The notes beneath the pieces are model-generated. The model was not told the DNA's origin and did not search any database. It worked only from the letters and a program-made list of their open reading frames with translations. A stretch of 64,000 nucleotides of DNA from positions 81,049 through 145,048 of the forward strand of contig JAUIGR010000002.1 of the NCBI GenBank assembly GCA_030430025.1. The letters run 5' to 3'. Positions within the stretch are counted from its first letter, which is position 1. Every line of letters begins with the position of its first letter. The position numbers and the translations under genes are program-made. The stretch is from Gammaproteobacteria bacterium. GTDB lineage: Bacteria; Pseudomonadota; Gammaproteobacteria; Xanthomonadales; Marinicellaceae. Of the stretch, positions 18,613 to 27,639 are shown in pieces.

Positions 18613-18771
18613 TGACCCTGAGCTTACTGATCGCTCAAGGTGGCACGTCCCTGTGCCACACCATCGACCATAAAAATGCATCGTGACACCTGTTTCCTGG
18701 TCGAAAAAATGTGCAAAATTGAAGTAACTCTTTATGTTTAGCAATAAGTTATGCATTTTTCAGGTTCGACT
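18613..18771 (+). repeat. Interspersed structured repeat, copy C (5'-truncated, internally deleted)
   Basis: It begins within the region of the second hairpin (GCTCAAGGTGGCACGTCCCTGTGCCACACCATCGACC is nearly identical to copy A) and jumps at ATAAAAA straight to TGCATCGTGACACCTG. The AAGTTTCTGG..GCGGCGA section found in A, B and D is missing. Copy A has ATAAAAA on both sides of that section, so a direct-repeat deletion explains it. It ends at CAGGTTCGACT (18771), inside the 5' part of the next ORF. Confidence 0.85.
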
Positions 18772-19069
18772 AAGTATTATTGCATTTGTGTTTTTGGTGC
18801 ATTATAGAAACAGTCAGGCTAAATTCCTCGCTTTGGAACAACATATAGCGAATCTTGAGTTGACAGACTCGAAAATTATCATTTCTTCAAACTTAGGATA
18901 TTCTGAAGTTCCTTGGTCTGCTGTTACTGAAATTTGGGGGAGTGAGAGGCTGTGGTTGTTACTCTTTTCAAAAGCTCAATTTATTACTTTGCCATTTGCT
19001 TCTCTGTCTGATGATTTACAAAAGTTTCTACTCGATCGGGCGGCAACTAATGGTGTAAAAATCACTTAA
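18734..19069 (+). CDS. YcxB-like protein, 5' end replaced by repeat element (possible pseudogene)
   Basis: 111 residues. The first 12-13 codons (MFSNKLCIFQVRL) are translated from repeat copy C and are not native. From 18772 on there is a membrane segment SIIAFVFLVHY, then a domain with VPWSAVTEIWGSERLWLLLFSKAQFITLPFASLSDDLQKFLL that resembles the C-terminal part of YcxB-like proteins (PWS motif, strand pairs). YcxB-like proteins usually have two N-terminal membrane helices, so the gene seems to have lost its start and first helix when the repeat arrived. No clear ribosome binding site is seen at the ATG. Confidence 0.5.
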   Translation: MFSNKLCIFQVRLSIIAFVFLVHYRNSQAKFLALEQHIANLELTDSKIIISSNLGYSEVPWSAVTEIWGSERLWLLLFSKAQFITLPFASLSDDLQKFLLDRAATNGVKIT

Positions 19070-19089
19070 AATATTGACCGAAAAAACAT

Positions 19090-19119
19090 CAAATAACCAT
19101 GTGAATTATTTGTTTTTTT
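19090..19119 (+). terminator. AT-rich hairpin with T-run after the YcxB-like ORF
   Basis: CAAATAA (19090-19096) pairs with TTATTTG (19106-19112) and is followed by TTTTTTT. It lies between the convergent YcxB-like ORF and the patatin gene; upstream AAAA could extend pairing with the T-run. Plausible intrinsic terminator, AT-rich stem. Confidence 0.45.
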
Positions 19120-19189
19120 ATAGTGTGTTATAACTGCATTCTTATGAATTTGTATTCAACAGAGGGTTAGTTGTACTAAAACTTTGAAG

Positions 19190-20398
19190 CTATTGAGTTT
19201 TGAGCCGTTCTTCTAATAAATCGAGTGAATGATTGATCTTGGTTGTCCAGGATATAGGACTGACTCGTTGCTTGATAAAACAGTTGATGTCCCGGCGATT
19301 ATCTTGTAGATGTTGCTTATTTAAACTTAATCCATGTCGTTCAAGTATTGGTGTGATTTCTTCAGCTTGTTGCTTTATTTGCGATCTTGTGTGCTGAAAG
19401 GCATATTCACATAGCTGGTCTCTTTTTGAATAACTGAATAAGTTGCGGGTGAACATCACCTCATCATTGGCATCTGGTTCAACCAAAATGATATCGGCTT
19501 TCGGGTATTGGCTTTTATATTTGGCTAGGCCTGTTTTCAGTCTGGATTGCACGACTGAACGAAATGTTTGAGACAAAACCATTGGAAGGCCACCTGCAAC
19601 TAAACCTTTTTCTGGTGTGCTGTGATCTCTTACAAAAGGTACAATTGGGTTAACGGCGAGGAGTAGCTGAACATTTTGTGATAGAGCTGTAGATGCATTC
19701 ATGGTTCTCCTAAGAGCACCATCTACATACATGCGTTTTTTGATTTTCACAGGAGAATACAGTCCAGGCAGCGCTGATGATGCTTGAATGGCCTTGGAGA
19801 TGGGGACGTCGTTGTTGCTGTCATTACTGAATTTGGCAATTTTGCCGGTGTTCAACTCACAGGCTACAATATGTAATTCTTTCTCAAGTTTTCTGAAATC
19901 ATTGCCTTGACCGTATTGTTTTAACACCGTTTTTAAAAACTGTTCTAATTTACTATTATCAAAGATTCCTGTGGGTAAGGCTTGGCCACTGATTTCTAAG
20001 ATATCAACAATACTTGTCTGTAGTGGGTTTTTGGCCCATTTGACAAGTGATTTGCCGAGTAATAAGGGTGACCGTGCCAGACTTTTAATATAATCTTTAT
20101 AAGCAGGCTGCAAAAAATGATCAGGGTTAAAAGGATTTTCTGTTTTTTTATTAAAAGCAAAAATATCACACATTTTGCTCAGAGAAATACCCCCAGCTAA
20201 ACCGGCTGCGATAAATGCACCGGCACTGACACCAACATAGACATCCAGATCAGCCAGGTCTACATCATCTATTGAATCTTCAAGTGCACATAATGCGCCC
20301 AGCTCATAAAATCCCCCCAAAGGTCCTCCTCCAGCCAATGCCAATCCAAGTTTATGGTTACTGCGTACAGGTTGTTGTGCTGGTTTTATATCGATCAT
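19190..20398 (-). CDS. Patatin-like phospholipase
   Basis: A 402-residue patatin-family lipid acyl hydrolase with a Ser-Asp dyad. The oxyanion loop GGGPLGG is at residues 23-29, the nucleophile Ser58 is in GVSAG, and the Asp lies in YVDGALRR. No signal peptide is seen, so it probably acts in the cytoplasm or at the inner membrane face. The C-terminal part (DVILVEPDANDEVMFTRNLF type segment) is like bacterial patatins of unknown substrate. It is divergent from the response regulator gene across 73 bases. Confidence 0.88.
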   Translation of the reverse strand: MIDIKPAQQPVRSNHKLGLALAGGGPLGGFYELGALCALEDSIDDVDLADLDVYVGVSAGAFIAAGLAGGISLSKMCDIFAFNKKTENPFNPDHFLQPAYKDYIKSLARSPLLLGKSLVKWAKNPLQTSIVDILEISGQALPTGIFDNSKLEQFLKTVLKQYGQGNDFRKLEKELHIVACELNTGKIAKFSNDSNNDVPISKAIQASSALPGLYSPVKIKKRMYVDGALRRTMNASTALSQNVQLLLAVNPIVPFVRDHSTPEKGLVAGGLPMVLSQTFRSVVQSRLKTGLAKYKSQYPKADIILVEPDANDEVMFTRNLFSYSKRDQLCEYAFQHTRSQIKQQAEEITPILERHGLSLNKQHLQDNRRDINCFIKQRVSPISWTTKINHSLDLLEERLKTQ

Positions 20399-20471
20399 TA
20401 GCGTATTATAACGGTCTCATTGTGTCTCGCCAATGATGCAATGATTAATATGTGTTCTAAGGAGGGTAAAA

Positions 20472-21131
20472 ATGATTAAAGTATTGTTGGTGGATGACCA
20501 TGATATTGTGAGAACTGGCTTAAAGCTAGTCATTGAACAAATGGATGGTATCAATATCATTGGTGAGTGCAGAGATGGTAAGTCTGCTGTTGAGGTGGTG
20601 CAAACACACAGGCCGGATGTGATTCTCATGGATGTTAATATGCCCAAAATGAGTGGTTTGGAAGCCACCAGACGGATTACTCAAACTGACCCGTCTGTAA
20701 AGATTATCATTTTGACAATTCATGCAGAAAACCCATTTCCAAGAAATTTATTGGATGCAGGTGCCGTCGGCTATTTAACCAAAGGGTGTGCTGCCGAAGA
20801 ATTAGAAAAAGCGATCAGAAAAGTGGCCAGGGGGCATAGGTATGTGGGTGCTGATATTGCTCAACAGATGGCACTTGCGATGCTGCCGGGCGGAGGTGAG
20901 GGGTCGCCATTTGACTCTTTGTCTATGAGGGAGTTAGATGTGGCAATGATGTTGGTGCGTGGAAAGAAAGCTAAGGAAATAGCCTATGTTTTAGGGCTGA
21001 CAGATAGAACAGTCGCTACCTATAAATATAGAATATTAGAAAAAATGGGCATTCGAAATGAGGTAGAGTTGACACATGTGGCGATTCGTCATGGTTTGCT
21101 GGATGCTAAAGAAATAAGTCCTATTGCTTGA
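20472..21131 (+). CDS. NarL/LuxR-family response regulator (UvrY/GacA-like)
   Basis: 219 residues. The receiver domain has the acidic pair Asp8/Asp9, phospho-acceptor Asp54 (VILMDVNMPKMSG) and the lysine in YLTKG; a C-terminal LuxR-type helix-turn-helix (SMRELDVAMMLVRGKKAKEIAYVLGLTDRTVATYKYRILEKMG) follows at about 150-205. Length and the AENPFPRNLLDAGAVGYLTKGC stretch closely resemble UvrY/GacA, which drive CsrB-type sRNA expression in Gammaproteobacteria. A strong AAGGAGGG precedes the ATG. No partner kinase is adjacent, which is normal for UvrY/GacA. Confidence 0.88.
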   Translation: MIKVLLVDDHDIVRTGLKLVIEQMDGINIIGECRDGKSAVEVVQTHRPDVILMDVNMPKMSGLEATRRITQTDPSVKIIILTIHAENPFPRNLLDAGAVGYLTKGCAAEELEKAIRKVARGHRYVGADIAQQMALAMLPGGGEGSPFDSLSMRELDVAMMLVRGKKAKEIAYVLGLTDRTVATYKYRILEKMGIRNEVELTHVAIRHGLLDAKEISPIA

Positions 21132-21261
21132 GTTGGTTAACTTTAATGCTTCCAATTTAAGTGGTGGTTATCGAAAAATCATTAAAAATAGATGGTTTTG
21201 CACATGGTTTTACAGTACAATTCGCCGTCTTTTTTAATACCTGAAGTTTATTGAGGTTGGT

Positions 21262-21510
21262 ATGGTAAAAATTAAACTGGTTAGGCACGGTGCGAAACGT
21301 TCGCCTTTCTATAAAGTTGTGGCTACCGATTCGCGTAAAGCTCGCGATGGCAAGGCGCTAGAGAGATTAGGCTTTTTTAACCCAATGGCTCGTGGTCAAG
21401 AAGTTCGTTTGAACTTGAATGTTGATCGTATCCAACACTGGGTGGGTCAAGGTGCGCAGTTATCTGAGCGTGTTAGTACTTTATTGAAAGAAGCGCAAAA
21501 AGCAGCTTAG
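21262..21510 (+). CDS. rpsP: 30S ribosomal protein S16
   Basis: 82 residues with the S16 signature [30 protein letters not shown] and [20 protein letters not shown]. It is a small-subunit protein important in 30S assembly. It is the first gene of the classical rpsP-rimM-trmD-rplS operon; GAGG lies about 6 bases before the ATG, and rimM begins 6 bases after its end. Confidence 0.97.
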   Translation: MVKIKLVRHGAKRSPFYKVVATDSRKARDGKALERLGFFNPMARGQEVRLNLNVDRIQHWVGQGAQLSERVSTLLKEAQKAA

Positions 21511-21516
21511 ATCACT

Positions 21517-22011
21517 GTGAATAGCGGCTTGATAACTGTAGGAAAGGTTACAGGTCACTTTGGTGTGCAAGGTTGGGTTAAGGTATATTCTTACACACAA
21601 CCCATGGAGAATATTACTGCCTATCATGATTGGATTGTGGGAGGGCAGTTGATTAAAGGAATCAGAGCAAAAAAACATGGTAAAACAGTCATCGCTTGTT
21701 TTGATAGTGTAGATAATCGAGAGAAAGCTCAGAAATATTTAGGAAAGGAAATTGCTATTGCTGCGAACCAATTAGCGCAGCTTTCCGATGATGAGTATTA
21801 TTGGCATCAGTTAGTTGGTTTGGCAGTGTTTGATCAGCAACAGCGGCTGTTAGGACACGTTGATTCATTGTTTGAAACGGGTGCTAACGATGTTATGGTG
21901 GTCAAGTTGGGTAATGAGGAGCAGTTGGTGCCATTTGTGATGGGAGATGTGATTAAAGACGTTGACCTGAATGCCAAATCTATAGTGGTTGAGTGGCATG
22001 AGGCTGAGTGA
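21517..22011 (+). CDS. rimM: Ribosome maturation factor RimM
   Basis: A 30S maturation factor that binds S19 and helps 16S 3' domain processing. The N-terminal beta-barrel has VGKVTGHFGVQGWVKVYSYTQP, and the C-terminal PRC-barrel domain has YYWHQLVGLAVFDQQQRLLGHVDSLFETGANDVMVV and LVPFVMGDVIKDVDL. It uses a GTG start at 21517, 164 residues. The stop codon overlaps the trmD start. Confidence 0.95.
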   Translation: MNSGLITVGKVTGHFGVQGWVKVYSYTQPMENITAYHDWIVGGQLIKGIRAKKHGKTVIACFDSVDNREKAQKYLGKEIAIAANQLAQLSDDEYYWHQLVGLAVFDQQQRLLGHVDSLFETGANDVMVVKLGNEEQLVPFVMGDVIKDVDLNAKSIVVEWHEAE

Positions 22012-22736
22012 TGCGATTAAATGTCATCACTTTATTTCCGGATATGGTAAGGCAAGCACTGGCATATGGTGTGATTGGTCGCGGTGTTAAAAGGGGCTTG
22101 ATTGATCTTCATATTTATGATCTTCGTGATTTTGCTGATAATAAGCACAGTTCGGTAGATGATAAACCCTTTGGTGGCGGTGCTGGTATGGTGGTGACAT
22201 ATGACCCATTGTGCAGAGCTTGGGATCAGGTGCAAAGTGAAGGGGGTGCTGGTCAGTTGTATTATTTGTCACCGCAGGGCCGAGTGTTTAATCAGCGATT
22301 ATGCAATACTTTGTCACAGTTGGAAGCTATGACTTTATTGTGTGGTCGGTATGAAGGTGTTGATCAACGCTTTATAGACGACCATGTTGATTACGAGTTG
22401 TCTATTGGCGACTATGTGATTAGTGGTGGCGAGTTGGCTGCTTGTGTTGTGATTGATGCAATAGGTAGGCAACTCAAAGGTATGTTGGGAGATGAGGAAT
22501 CAGCGAAAACGGATTCTTTTATGAGTGGTAGATTGGCGCCACCCCAATATACAAGATCAGAGATTTTGGGACAATCAGGTGTCCCCGATGTTTTGTTGAG
22601 TGGTAATCATCAGGCGATTGAGCGCTGGCGTGTTGAAAAAGCAATTGAGACAACTAAACATAAAAGACCTGATTTAGTAGGCACCTCTGGGGGCGATGAT
22701 GCCACCCATGTACCCATAAGAACAGAAGGAAAATGA
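22011..22736 (+). CDS. trmD: tRNA (guanine37-N1)-methyltransferase TrmD
   Basis: A SPOUT methyltransferase making m1G37 in tRNAs, preventing +1 frameshifts. Trefoil-knot motifs are LLCGRYEGVDQRFIDDHVDYELSIGDYVISGGELAA, and the active-site PPQYTRSEI follows. The ATG at 22011 overlaps the rimM stop (TGATG); a GTG one codon earlier is possible. 241 residues, normal length. rplS follows 8 bases later. Confidence 0.96.
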   Translation: MRLNVITLFPDMVRQALAYGVIGRGVKRGLIDLHIYDLRDFADNKHSSVDDKPFGGGAGMVVTYDPLCRAWDQVQSEGGAGQLYYLSPQGRVFNQRLCNTLSQLEAMTLLCGRYEGVDQRFIDDHVDYELSIGDYVISGGELAACVVIDAIGRQLKGMLGDEESAKTDSFMSGRLAPPQYTRSEILGQSGVPDVLLSGNHQAIERWRVEKAIETTKHKRPDLVGTSGGDDATHVPIRTEGK

Positions 22737-22744
22737 GATGAATC

Positions 22745-23101
22745 ATGAATGACATCATTAAACAATTGGAGACAGCACAATTGCGCAGCGATTTGCCAGA
22801 ATTCAATCCAGGTGACACTGTCGTTGTCGGCGTTAAAGTGATTGATGGATCACGTGAACGTGTTCAAAACTTCGAAGGTGTTGTGCTTGCGGTTAAAAAC
22901 CGTGGAATCAATTCAGCTTTTACTGTAAGAAAAATTTCTTATGGAGAAGGTGTAGAGCGAGTATTCCAGACTCACAGCCCGTTGATTGATAGTGTTACTG
23001 TTAAACGTCGGGGTAAGGTGCGTCGTGCCAAATTGTACTACTTGCGCGGAAGAGAAGGTAAGGCTGCTCGTATTACTGAGAAGTTAGATACCAAAAAGTA
23101 A
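22745..23101 (+). CDS. rplS: 50S ribosomal protein L19
   Basis: 118 residues, L19 family: [35 protein letters not shown] and [21 protein letters not shown] are diagnostic, with the C-terminal [23 protein letters not shown] basic segment. It lies at the 30S-50S interface. Fourth gene of the rpsP operon; rpmB follows after 18 bases. Confidence 0.97.
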   Translation: MNDIIKQLETAQLRSDLPEFNPGDTVVVGVKVIDGSRERVQNFEGVVLAVKNRGINSAFTVRKISYGEGVERVFQTHSPLIDSVTVKRRGKVRRAKLYYLRGREGKAARITEKLDTKK

Positions 23102-23119
23102 TCAACCTAGGAGAATATT

Positions 23120-23356
23120 ATGTCAAGAATATGTCAAGTGACTGGTAAGAAAACTGCGGTTGGTAACAACGTATCTCATGCGATGAATAAAACTCGCAGA
23201 CGTTTTTTGCCTAATTTGCACACTCATCGTTTTTGGGTGGAAAGTGAAAGTCGCTGGGTAAAATTACGTGTCTCTACCAAAGGTATGAGAATTATTGATA
23301 AGAAAGGTATTGATGCTGTGTTGGCAGAAATGCGTCATCGTGGTGAGAAGGTGTAA
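23120..23356 (+). CDS. rpmB: 50S ribosomal protein L28
   Basis: 78 residues beginning [33 protein letters not shown], the diagnostic L28 start, with a single Cys so of the zinc-independent form. GGAG lies about 8 bases before the ATG. In many Gammaproteobacteria rpmB-rpmG sit near radC/mutM; here they follow rplS, with rpmG 2 bases downstream. Confidence 0.96.
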   Translation: MSRICQVTGKKTAVGNNVSHAMNKTRRRFLPNLHTHRFWVESESRWVKLRVSTKGMRIIDKKGIDAVLAEMRHRGEKV

Positions 23357-23358
23357 TT

Positions 23359-23514
23359 ATGAGAGATAAAATTAAATTAGTTTCTAGTGCTGGTACAGGC
23401 CATTATTACACTACCGACAAGAATAAGAAAAATACACCTGACAAGATGGAAATGAAAAAATACGATCCAGTTGTCAGAAAACATGTCATTTATCAAGAGA
23501 AGAAGATCAAGTAA
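23359..23514 (+). CDS. rpmG: 50S ribosomal protein L33
   Basis: A 51-residue product read directly from the [23 protein letters not shown], then a Lys-rich middle and [17 protein letters not shown]. This is a typical L33, lacking the CxxC pairs and therefore the zinc-free form. It starts 2 bases after rpmB ends and stops with TAA at 23514, just before a strong hairpin. Confidence 0.95.
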   Translation: MRDKIKLVSSAGTGHYYTTDKNKKNTPDKMEMKKYDPVVRKHVIYQEKKIK

Positions 23515-23536
23515 CTTGTCTCGTTAACTGATGTGC

Positions 23537-23565
23537 ATGAGGCCAGAATTTAATTCTGGCCTCAT
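23537..23565 (+). terminator. Strong hairpin after rpmG
   Basis: ATGAGGCCAGAATT and AATTCTGGCCTCAT are a perfect 14-bp inverted repeat around a single central T, starting 23 bases after the rpmG stop and followed by TGTGTTTGTT. It probably ends the rpsP-rpmG transcript and separates it from rpsB. Confidence 0.8.
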
Positions 23566-23570
23566 TGTGT

Positions 23571-23698
23571 TTGTTGCTGCACGTGAAATAGGCAATGAAA
23601 AAATCGACCCATGCTCCTTTTATGACCGGGTGCCGAAAGGTTGTCATGAAATGCATGGTGTTTTGTATTAACCCCGAAACAAACAGAGGATATAACAG
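23571..23698 (+). promoter_or_regulatory. rpsB: Upstream leader of rpsB (candidate S2 control region)
   Basis: 128 bases between the terminator and the rpsB ATG, holding the promoter and 5' leader; AGAGGA lies about 8 bases before the start. Short complementary segments (for example ACCCATGC..GCATGG) could fold. Autoregulation of rpsB-tsf by S2 through a leader is established in E. coli; its presence here is inference. Confidence 0.35.
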
Positions 23699-24652
23699 AT
23701 GGCTAAATTATCAGTCAAACAGCTGCTGGAAGCTGGTGCCCATTTTGGACACAACACCAGATATTGGAACCCTCAAATGGCCCCATACATTTTTGGTGCT
23801 AAAAATAAAATTCATATTATTGATTTGCGTCAAACTGAACAGTTGTTCAATGATGCTATGAATTTCATTAGTGCAGTGGCTTCACGCCGAGGTAAAGTGA
23901 TGTTTGTTGGAACCAAACGAGCTGCCAGTAAGGCAATCCGTGAAGAGGCGATGCGTTGTGGTATGCCTTTTGTATCTCATCGTTGGTTGGGAGGTATGTT
24001 AACTAACTACAAGACAGTGAAACAATCCATCAAGCGATTGAGAGATATAGAAGCCATGCAGGATGATGGAAGGATTGATAAGTTTGTAAAAAAAGAGCAG
24101 CTTAATCTTGAAAGAGAGCGTGTCAAGTTAGAGAAGACTTTAGGTGGTATTAAAGACATGCGTGGATTGCCTGAGGTGCTATTTGTTGTTGATACACGCT
24201 TTGAATCCATTGCCATCAATGAAGCCAAGAAGTTGGGTATTCCTGTTGTTGCAGTTGTTGATACTAATAATACTTTCACTGATGTGGATTATATGATTCC
24301 TGCTAATGACGATGCGATGAAAGCTATTCGCCTATATGTTGCTGCAGCAGCAGACTCTGTGTTGGAAGGCAAAGCCTCTATGCAGGTCAGTGTTGAGGAA
24401 CAGTCACCTGAGAAAAAAGCCCAAGACAAGGAAACTTCATCTAAAAAACGTACCTCTAAAGTTAAGGTAAATGAAGTCACAACGGCTCCTTTAGCTGATA
24501 AGGTCAATGTTGAAAGTGAAGATATAAAACAACAAGTGACTGAAAAAGAGGCTCCAGTAGAAGATAGTGCTGTTGACGCCAAAGCAGTATCCCCAAAAGT
24601 GTCCAAGAAAAAAGTCACTAAGAAGAAGACTGTGAAAAAAACAGAAGAGTGA
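23699..24652 (+). CDS. rpsB: 30S ribosomal protein S2 with long charged C-terminal extension
   Basis: Residues 1-230 are a normal S2 ([72 protein letters not shown]). After about residue 235 comes an extra tail of about 80 residues rich in Lys, Glu, Val and Ser, ending [17 protein letters not shown], making 317 residues against about 240 in E. coli. The tail is low-complexity and probably disordered. tsf follows after about 100 bases. Confidence 0.96.
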   Translation: MAKLSVKQLLEAGAHFGHNTRYWNPQMAPYIFGAKNKIHIIDLRQTEQLFNDAMNFISAVASRRGKVMFVGTKRAASKAIREEAMRCGMPFVSHRWLGGMLTNYKTVKQSIKRLRDIEAMQDDGRIDKFVKKEQLNLERERVKLEKTLGGIKDMRGLPEVLFVVDTRFESIAINEAKKLGIPVVAVVDTNNTFTDVDYMIPANDDAMKAIRLYVAAAADSVLEGKASMQVSVEEQSPEKKAQDKETSSKKRTSKVKVNEVTTAPLADKVNVESEDIKQQVTEKEAPVEDSAVDAKAVSPKVSKKKVTKKKTVKKTEE

Positions 24653-24661
24653 CAGCAAGTG

Positions 24662-24681
24662 ACTGTCTGATTGACAGTTTT
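24662..24681 (+). terminator. Weak hairpin between rpsB and tsf (possible attenuator)
   Basis: ACTGTC TGATT GACAGT followed by TTTTA, 10 bases after the rpsB stop. The small stem could cause partial termination and set the rpsB:tsf ratio. The role is inferred from position only. Confidence 0.4.
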
Positions 24682-24750
24682 ATGATTTATTTAACTGGTT
24701 TGTATATTTGTGTGCGAGCCAGTTTTTGTATTTAAATTGAGGTATGAATG

Positions 24751-25629
24751 ATGAGTATTACAGCTGCTATGGTAAAGGAACTGCGAGAAATCACTGGTGC
24801 GGGCATGATGGAATGTAAAAAGGCTTTGGTGGAGACTGATGGTAACATTGAGCAAGCCATAGAAAACATGAGAAAATCTGGAGCTGCAAAAGCTGCTAAA
24901 AAATCAGGACGGGTGGCTGCTGATGGAATTATTAAGATTGCCACTTCAGATGATAACAAAACAGCAATATTGGTGGAAGTTAACTGTGAAACAGATTTTG
25001 TTGCGAAAGATGAGAATTTTTTGAGCTTCGCTGAAACAGTTGTTCAGGTGGCTTTGGCTAATAATGTGGAGTCGCCAGAGGAAATTGCTGCATTGGATGT
25101 CAATGGCCAGTCAGTAGAGGAAATCAGAACCAGTTTAGTAGCGAAGATTGGTGAAAATGTACAAATTAGGCGTGCTAAGATTATTAGTGCTGCAGAAGGA
25201 TTGGTAGGTTCTTATTTGCACGGTAAAAATATTGGTGTTGTGGTTGCTACCATAGGTGCTTCTGATGATTTAATAAAAGATTTAGCGATGCATATTGCTG
25301 CGGCTAATCCTGATTTTGTTGGAGAGTCTAATGTCCCTCAGTCTGTCTTGGATAAAGAAAAAGAGATTTTGATTGCTCAGGCTGCAGATTCTGGCAAACC
25401 AGCTGAAATTATTGAAAAAATGGTTGGTGGTCGAATCCGTAAATATCTGGCTGAAATTACATTAAAAGGTCAAAACTTTGTCAAAGATCCAGAAATGACA
25501 GTCGAAAAATTATTGAATAGTAATAATGCTGATGTGATAGAATTTGTGCGTTTTGAAGTTGGCGAAGGTATCGAGAAAAAAGAGGATAACTTTGTTGAGG
25601 AAGTAATGGCACAAGCTCGTGGCAATTGA
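24751..25629 (+). CDS. tsf: Elongation factor Ts
   Basis: Guanine nucleotide exchange factor for EF-Tu. The N-terminal UBA-like module [39 protein letters not shown] and the core motif [14 protein letters not shown], which contacts EF-Tu, are intact; 292 residues. ATG codons occur at 24748 and 24751; GAGG spacing (8 bases) favours the second. The last 11 bases overlap pyrH. Confidence 0.97.
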   Translation: MSITAAMVKELREITGAGMMECKKALVETDGNIEQAIENMRKSGAAKAAKKSGRVAADGIIKIATSDDNKTAILVEVNCETDFVAKDENFLSFAETVVQVALANNVESPEEIAALDVNGQSVEEIRTSLVAKIGENVQIRRAKIISAAEGLVGSYLHGKNIGVVVATIGASDDLIKDLAMHIAAANPDFVGESNVPQSVLDKEKEILIAQAADSGKPAEIIEKMVGGRIRKYLAEITLKGQNFVKDPEMTVEKLLNSNNADVIEFVRFEVGEGIEKKEDNFVEEVMAQARGN

Positions 25630-26341
25630 TTCAATAAAATATAAAAGAATACTGCTCAAGCTGAGCGGGGAAGCGTTGATGGGAGTTGAGGACTATGGGA
25701 TTGATCCACAGGTCATCAACCGCATTTCCAAAGAAATTGCCAGAGTGTACCGCTTGGGTGTGGAAATTGGTATTGTTATTGGCGGTGGCAATATATTTCG
25801 AGGTGCCGGACTCAGTGAGTCCGGTATTGATCGGGTAACAGGAGATCATATGGGCATGTTGGCTACTGTTATGAACTCTTTGGCGTTGCAGAATGCATTA
25901 GAAAACCAAGGCCTGAGAGTGCGGGTAATGTCTGCTATCCAAATCCATGAAGTTTGCGAGGACTATATCAGGCGCAAAGCCATTCGTCATTTGGCTAAGG
26001 GAAATGTTGCAGTTTTTGCGGCAGGGATAGGTAATCCATTTTTTACTACAGATTCTGCGGCCAGTTTGCGTGCCATTGAAATCAATGCTGATATCGTTCT
26101 CAAAGCCACCAAAGTGGATGGTGTTTATTCAGCAGATCCTGTCAAAGATCCCAATGCATTTAAATATGAGCATTTAACTTATGATGAAGTTATAGAGAAG
26201 AAATTGGCAGTCATGGATACGGCTGCAGTTGTTCTTTGTCGTGACCGAAAAATGCCGATACAAATTTTCAACATGGGTCAAGATGATGCCTTGATGGACA
26301 TTGTAAAGGGAGCCAATATTGGTACCATGGTGACTGTATAA
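25619..26341 (+). CDS. pyrH: UMP kinase
   Basis: A bacterial hexameric uridylate kinase, UMP + ATP to UDP + ADP. The motifs [42 protein letters not shown] and [14 protein letters not shown] are clear; 240 residues. The start is GTG at 25619, overlapping the end of tsf by 11 bases. frr follows 19 bases later with its own AGGAG. Confidence 0.95.
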   Translation: MAIDSIKYKRILLKLSGEALMGVEDYGIDPQVINRISKEIARVYRLGVEIGIVIGGGNIFRGAGLSESGIDRVTGDHMGMLATVMNSLALQNALENQGLRVRVMSAIQIHEVCEDYIRRKAIRHLAKGNVAVFAAGIGNPFFTTDSAASLRAIEINADIVLKATKVDGVYSADPVKDPNAFKYEHLTYDEVIEKKLAVMDTAAVVLCRDRKMPIQIFNMGQDDALMDIVKGANIGTMVTV

Positions 26342-26360
26342 ACGTCTAGGAGAACAAAAT

Positions 26361-26918
26361 ATGATTGATGACATCGTTAAAGAAGCTGATAAAAGAATGA
26401 GTAAAAGTATTGATTCACTTCATCATGAGCTAAAAGGTGTTAGAACTGGACGCGCAAATACCAGTTTGTTAGATGGTATTACTGTTGATTATTATGGTTC
26501 TGCTAGTGCTTTGAATCAGGTAGCCAATGTTGCTGTTCAAGACTCAAGAACGTTGACAGTGACGCCTTGGGAAAAAACAATGATTGAACCTGTAGAAAAG
26601 GCTATCATAGCTTCTAACCTTGGGCTGAATCCTGTGAGCGCAGGGATGACTATCCGAATTCCATTACCCCCATTAACCGAAGAACGCAGAAAAGAAATGG
26701 TCAAAGTGGTGGGCCAGATCGCGGAAAATAGTAAAATAGCTATTCGAAATATTCGGCGTGATGCCAACAACGAATTCAAAAAGTTACTTAATGATAAAGC
26801 ATTGACAGAAGATGATGTTAGGATGGGTGAAAAGCGTATCCAAGATGTCACCGATAGTTACATTAAGAATGTTGATCATGTGGTTGCAGAGAAAGAAAAG
26901 GAGTTGATGGAGATTTAA
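26361..26918 (+). CDS. frr: Ribosome recycling factor
   Basis: 185 residues, full-length RRF that splits post-termination ribosomes with EF-G. Conserved stretches are MSKSIDSLHHELKGVRTGRANTSLLDGITVDYYG, IRIPLPPLTEERRKEMVKVV and AIRNIRRDANNE. AGGAG lies 7 bases before the ATG. It keeps its classical place between pyrH and uppS. Confidence 0.97.
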   Translation: MIDDIVKEADKRMSKSIDSLHHELKGVRTGRANTSLLDGITVDYYGSASALNQVANVAVQDSRTLTVTPWEKTMIEPVEKAIIASNLGLNPVSAGMTIRIPLPPLTEERRKEMVKVVGQIAENSKIAIRNIRRDANNEFKKLLNDKALTEDDVRMGEKRIQDVTDSYIKNVDHVVAEKEKELMEI

Positions 26919-26933
26919 CCATCAACCTTGTCT

Positions 26934-27635
26934 ATGGCCATCAACCACCTTGCAATCATCATGGACGGGAATGGTCGTTGGGCAAAGCAAAGAAACCAGC
27001 CGCGTACTTTTGGACATCAGGCTGGGGTAAAGTCTGTGCGCAATACGATCAAAGCAGCTATTAGCCATGGAATCTCTTACCTTAGTTTGTTTGCTTTTAG
27101 TTCAGAGAACTGGAATCGTCCTCAAAAAGAAGTTTCTCGATTGATGGACTTATTCATTAAATCAATAGATAAAGAAACACCAGAACTGAATACACAAGGT
27201 GTAAAACTTAACTTTATTGGTGATTTGAATCGTTTCTCTGATGTATTGCAAAACAAAATGCATGCCGCTGCTGCTCAGGAGCCAGTTCAGCATAGATTAA
27301 TAGTTAATATTGCGGTTAATTATGGTGGTCAATGGGATATCGTACAAGCTGCCAGAAAGGCAGCTATACAAATGCTGAATCAAGGACTTGCAACAGAAGA
27401 TCTTGATCAAATTTGGTTTCAGCAACATTTGATGTTATCTGATCAGCCTGCTGTTGATATTTTAATTAGAACAGGTGGGGAGTATCGAATTTCCAATTTT
27501 TTGTTGTGGCAATCTGCTTATGCCGAATTATTTTTTGAAGATGTATTATGGCCTGATTTTGATGAACAGTGTTTGCAATCTGTATTGGATCAGTATGAGA
27601 TGAGAGATCGTCGATTTGGTCGAATTAGTGAATAA
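26934..27635 (+). CDS. uppS: Undecaprenyl diphosphate synthase
   Basis: A cis-prenyltransferase making the C55 lipid carrier precursor for peptidoglycan and O-antigen. HLAIIMDGNGRWAK holds the catalytic Asp, FAFSSENWNRP the substrate loop, and RTGGEYRISNFLLWQSAYAELFF the C-terminal signature. I take the ATG at 26934 (233 residues); an in-frame TTG at 26928 is possible. cdsA begins 4 bases later. Confidence 0.95.
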   Translation: MAINHLAIIMDGNGRWAKQRNQPRTFGHQAGVKSVRNTIKAAISHGISYLSLFAFSSENWNRPQKEVSRLMDLFIKSIDKETPELNTQGVKLNFIGDLNRFSDVLQNKMHAAAAQEPVQHRLIVNIAVNYGGQWDIVQAARKAAIQMLNQGLATEDLDQIWFQQHLMLSDQPAVDILIRTGGEYRISNFLLWQSAYAELFFEDVLWPDFDEQCLQSVLDQYEMRDRRFGRISE

Positions 27636-27639
27636 ATAA

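Noticed and set aside
16632..18771. Composite transposon formed by repeat copies B and C around paralog 2
   Set aside because: No transposase gene, no shared terminal repeats with target duplication around the whole unit, and copy C is truncated; co-location is noted but not called a transposon.
23595..23861. Open frame across the rpsB leader
   Set aside because: It overlaps the certain rpsB start in another frame and has no recognisable protein features.
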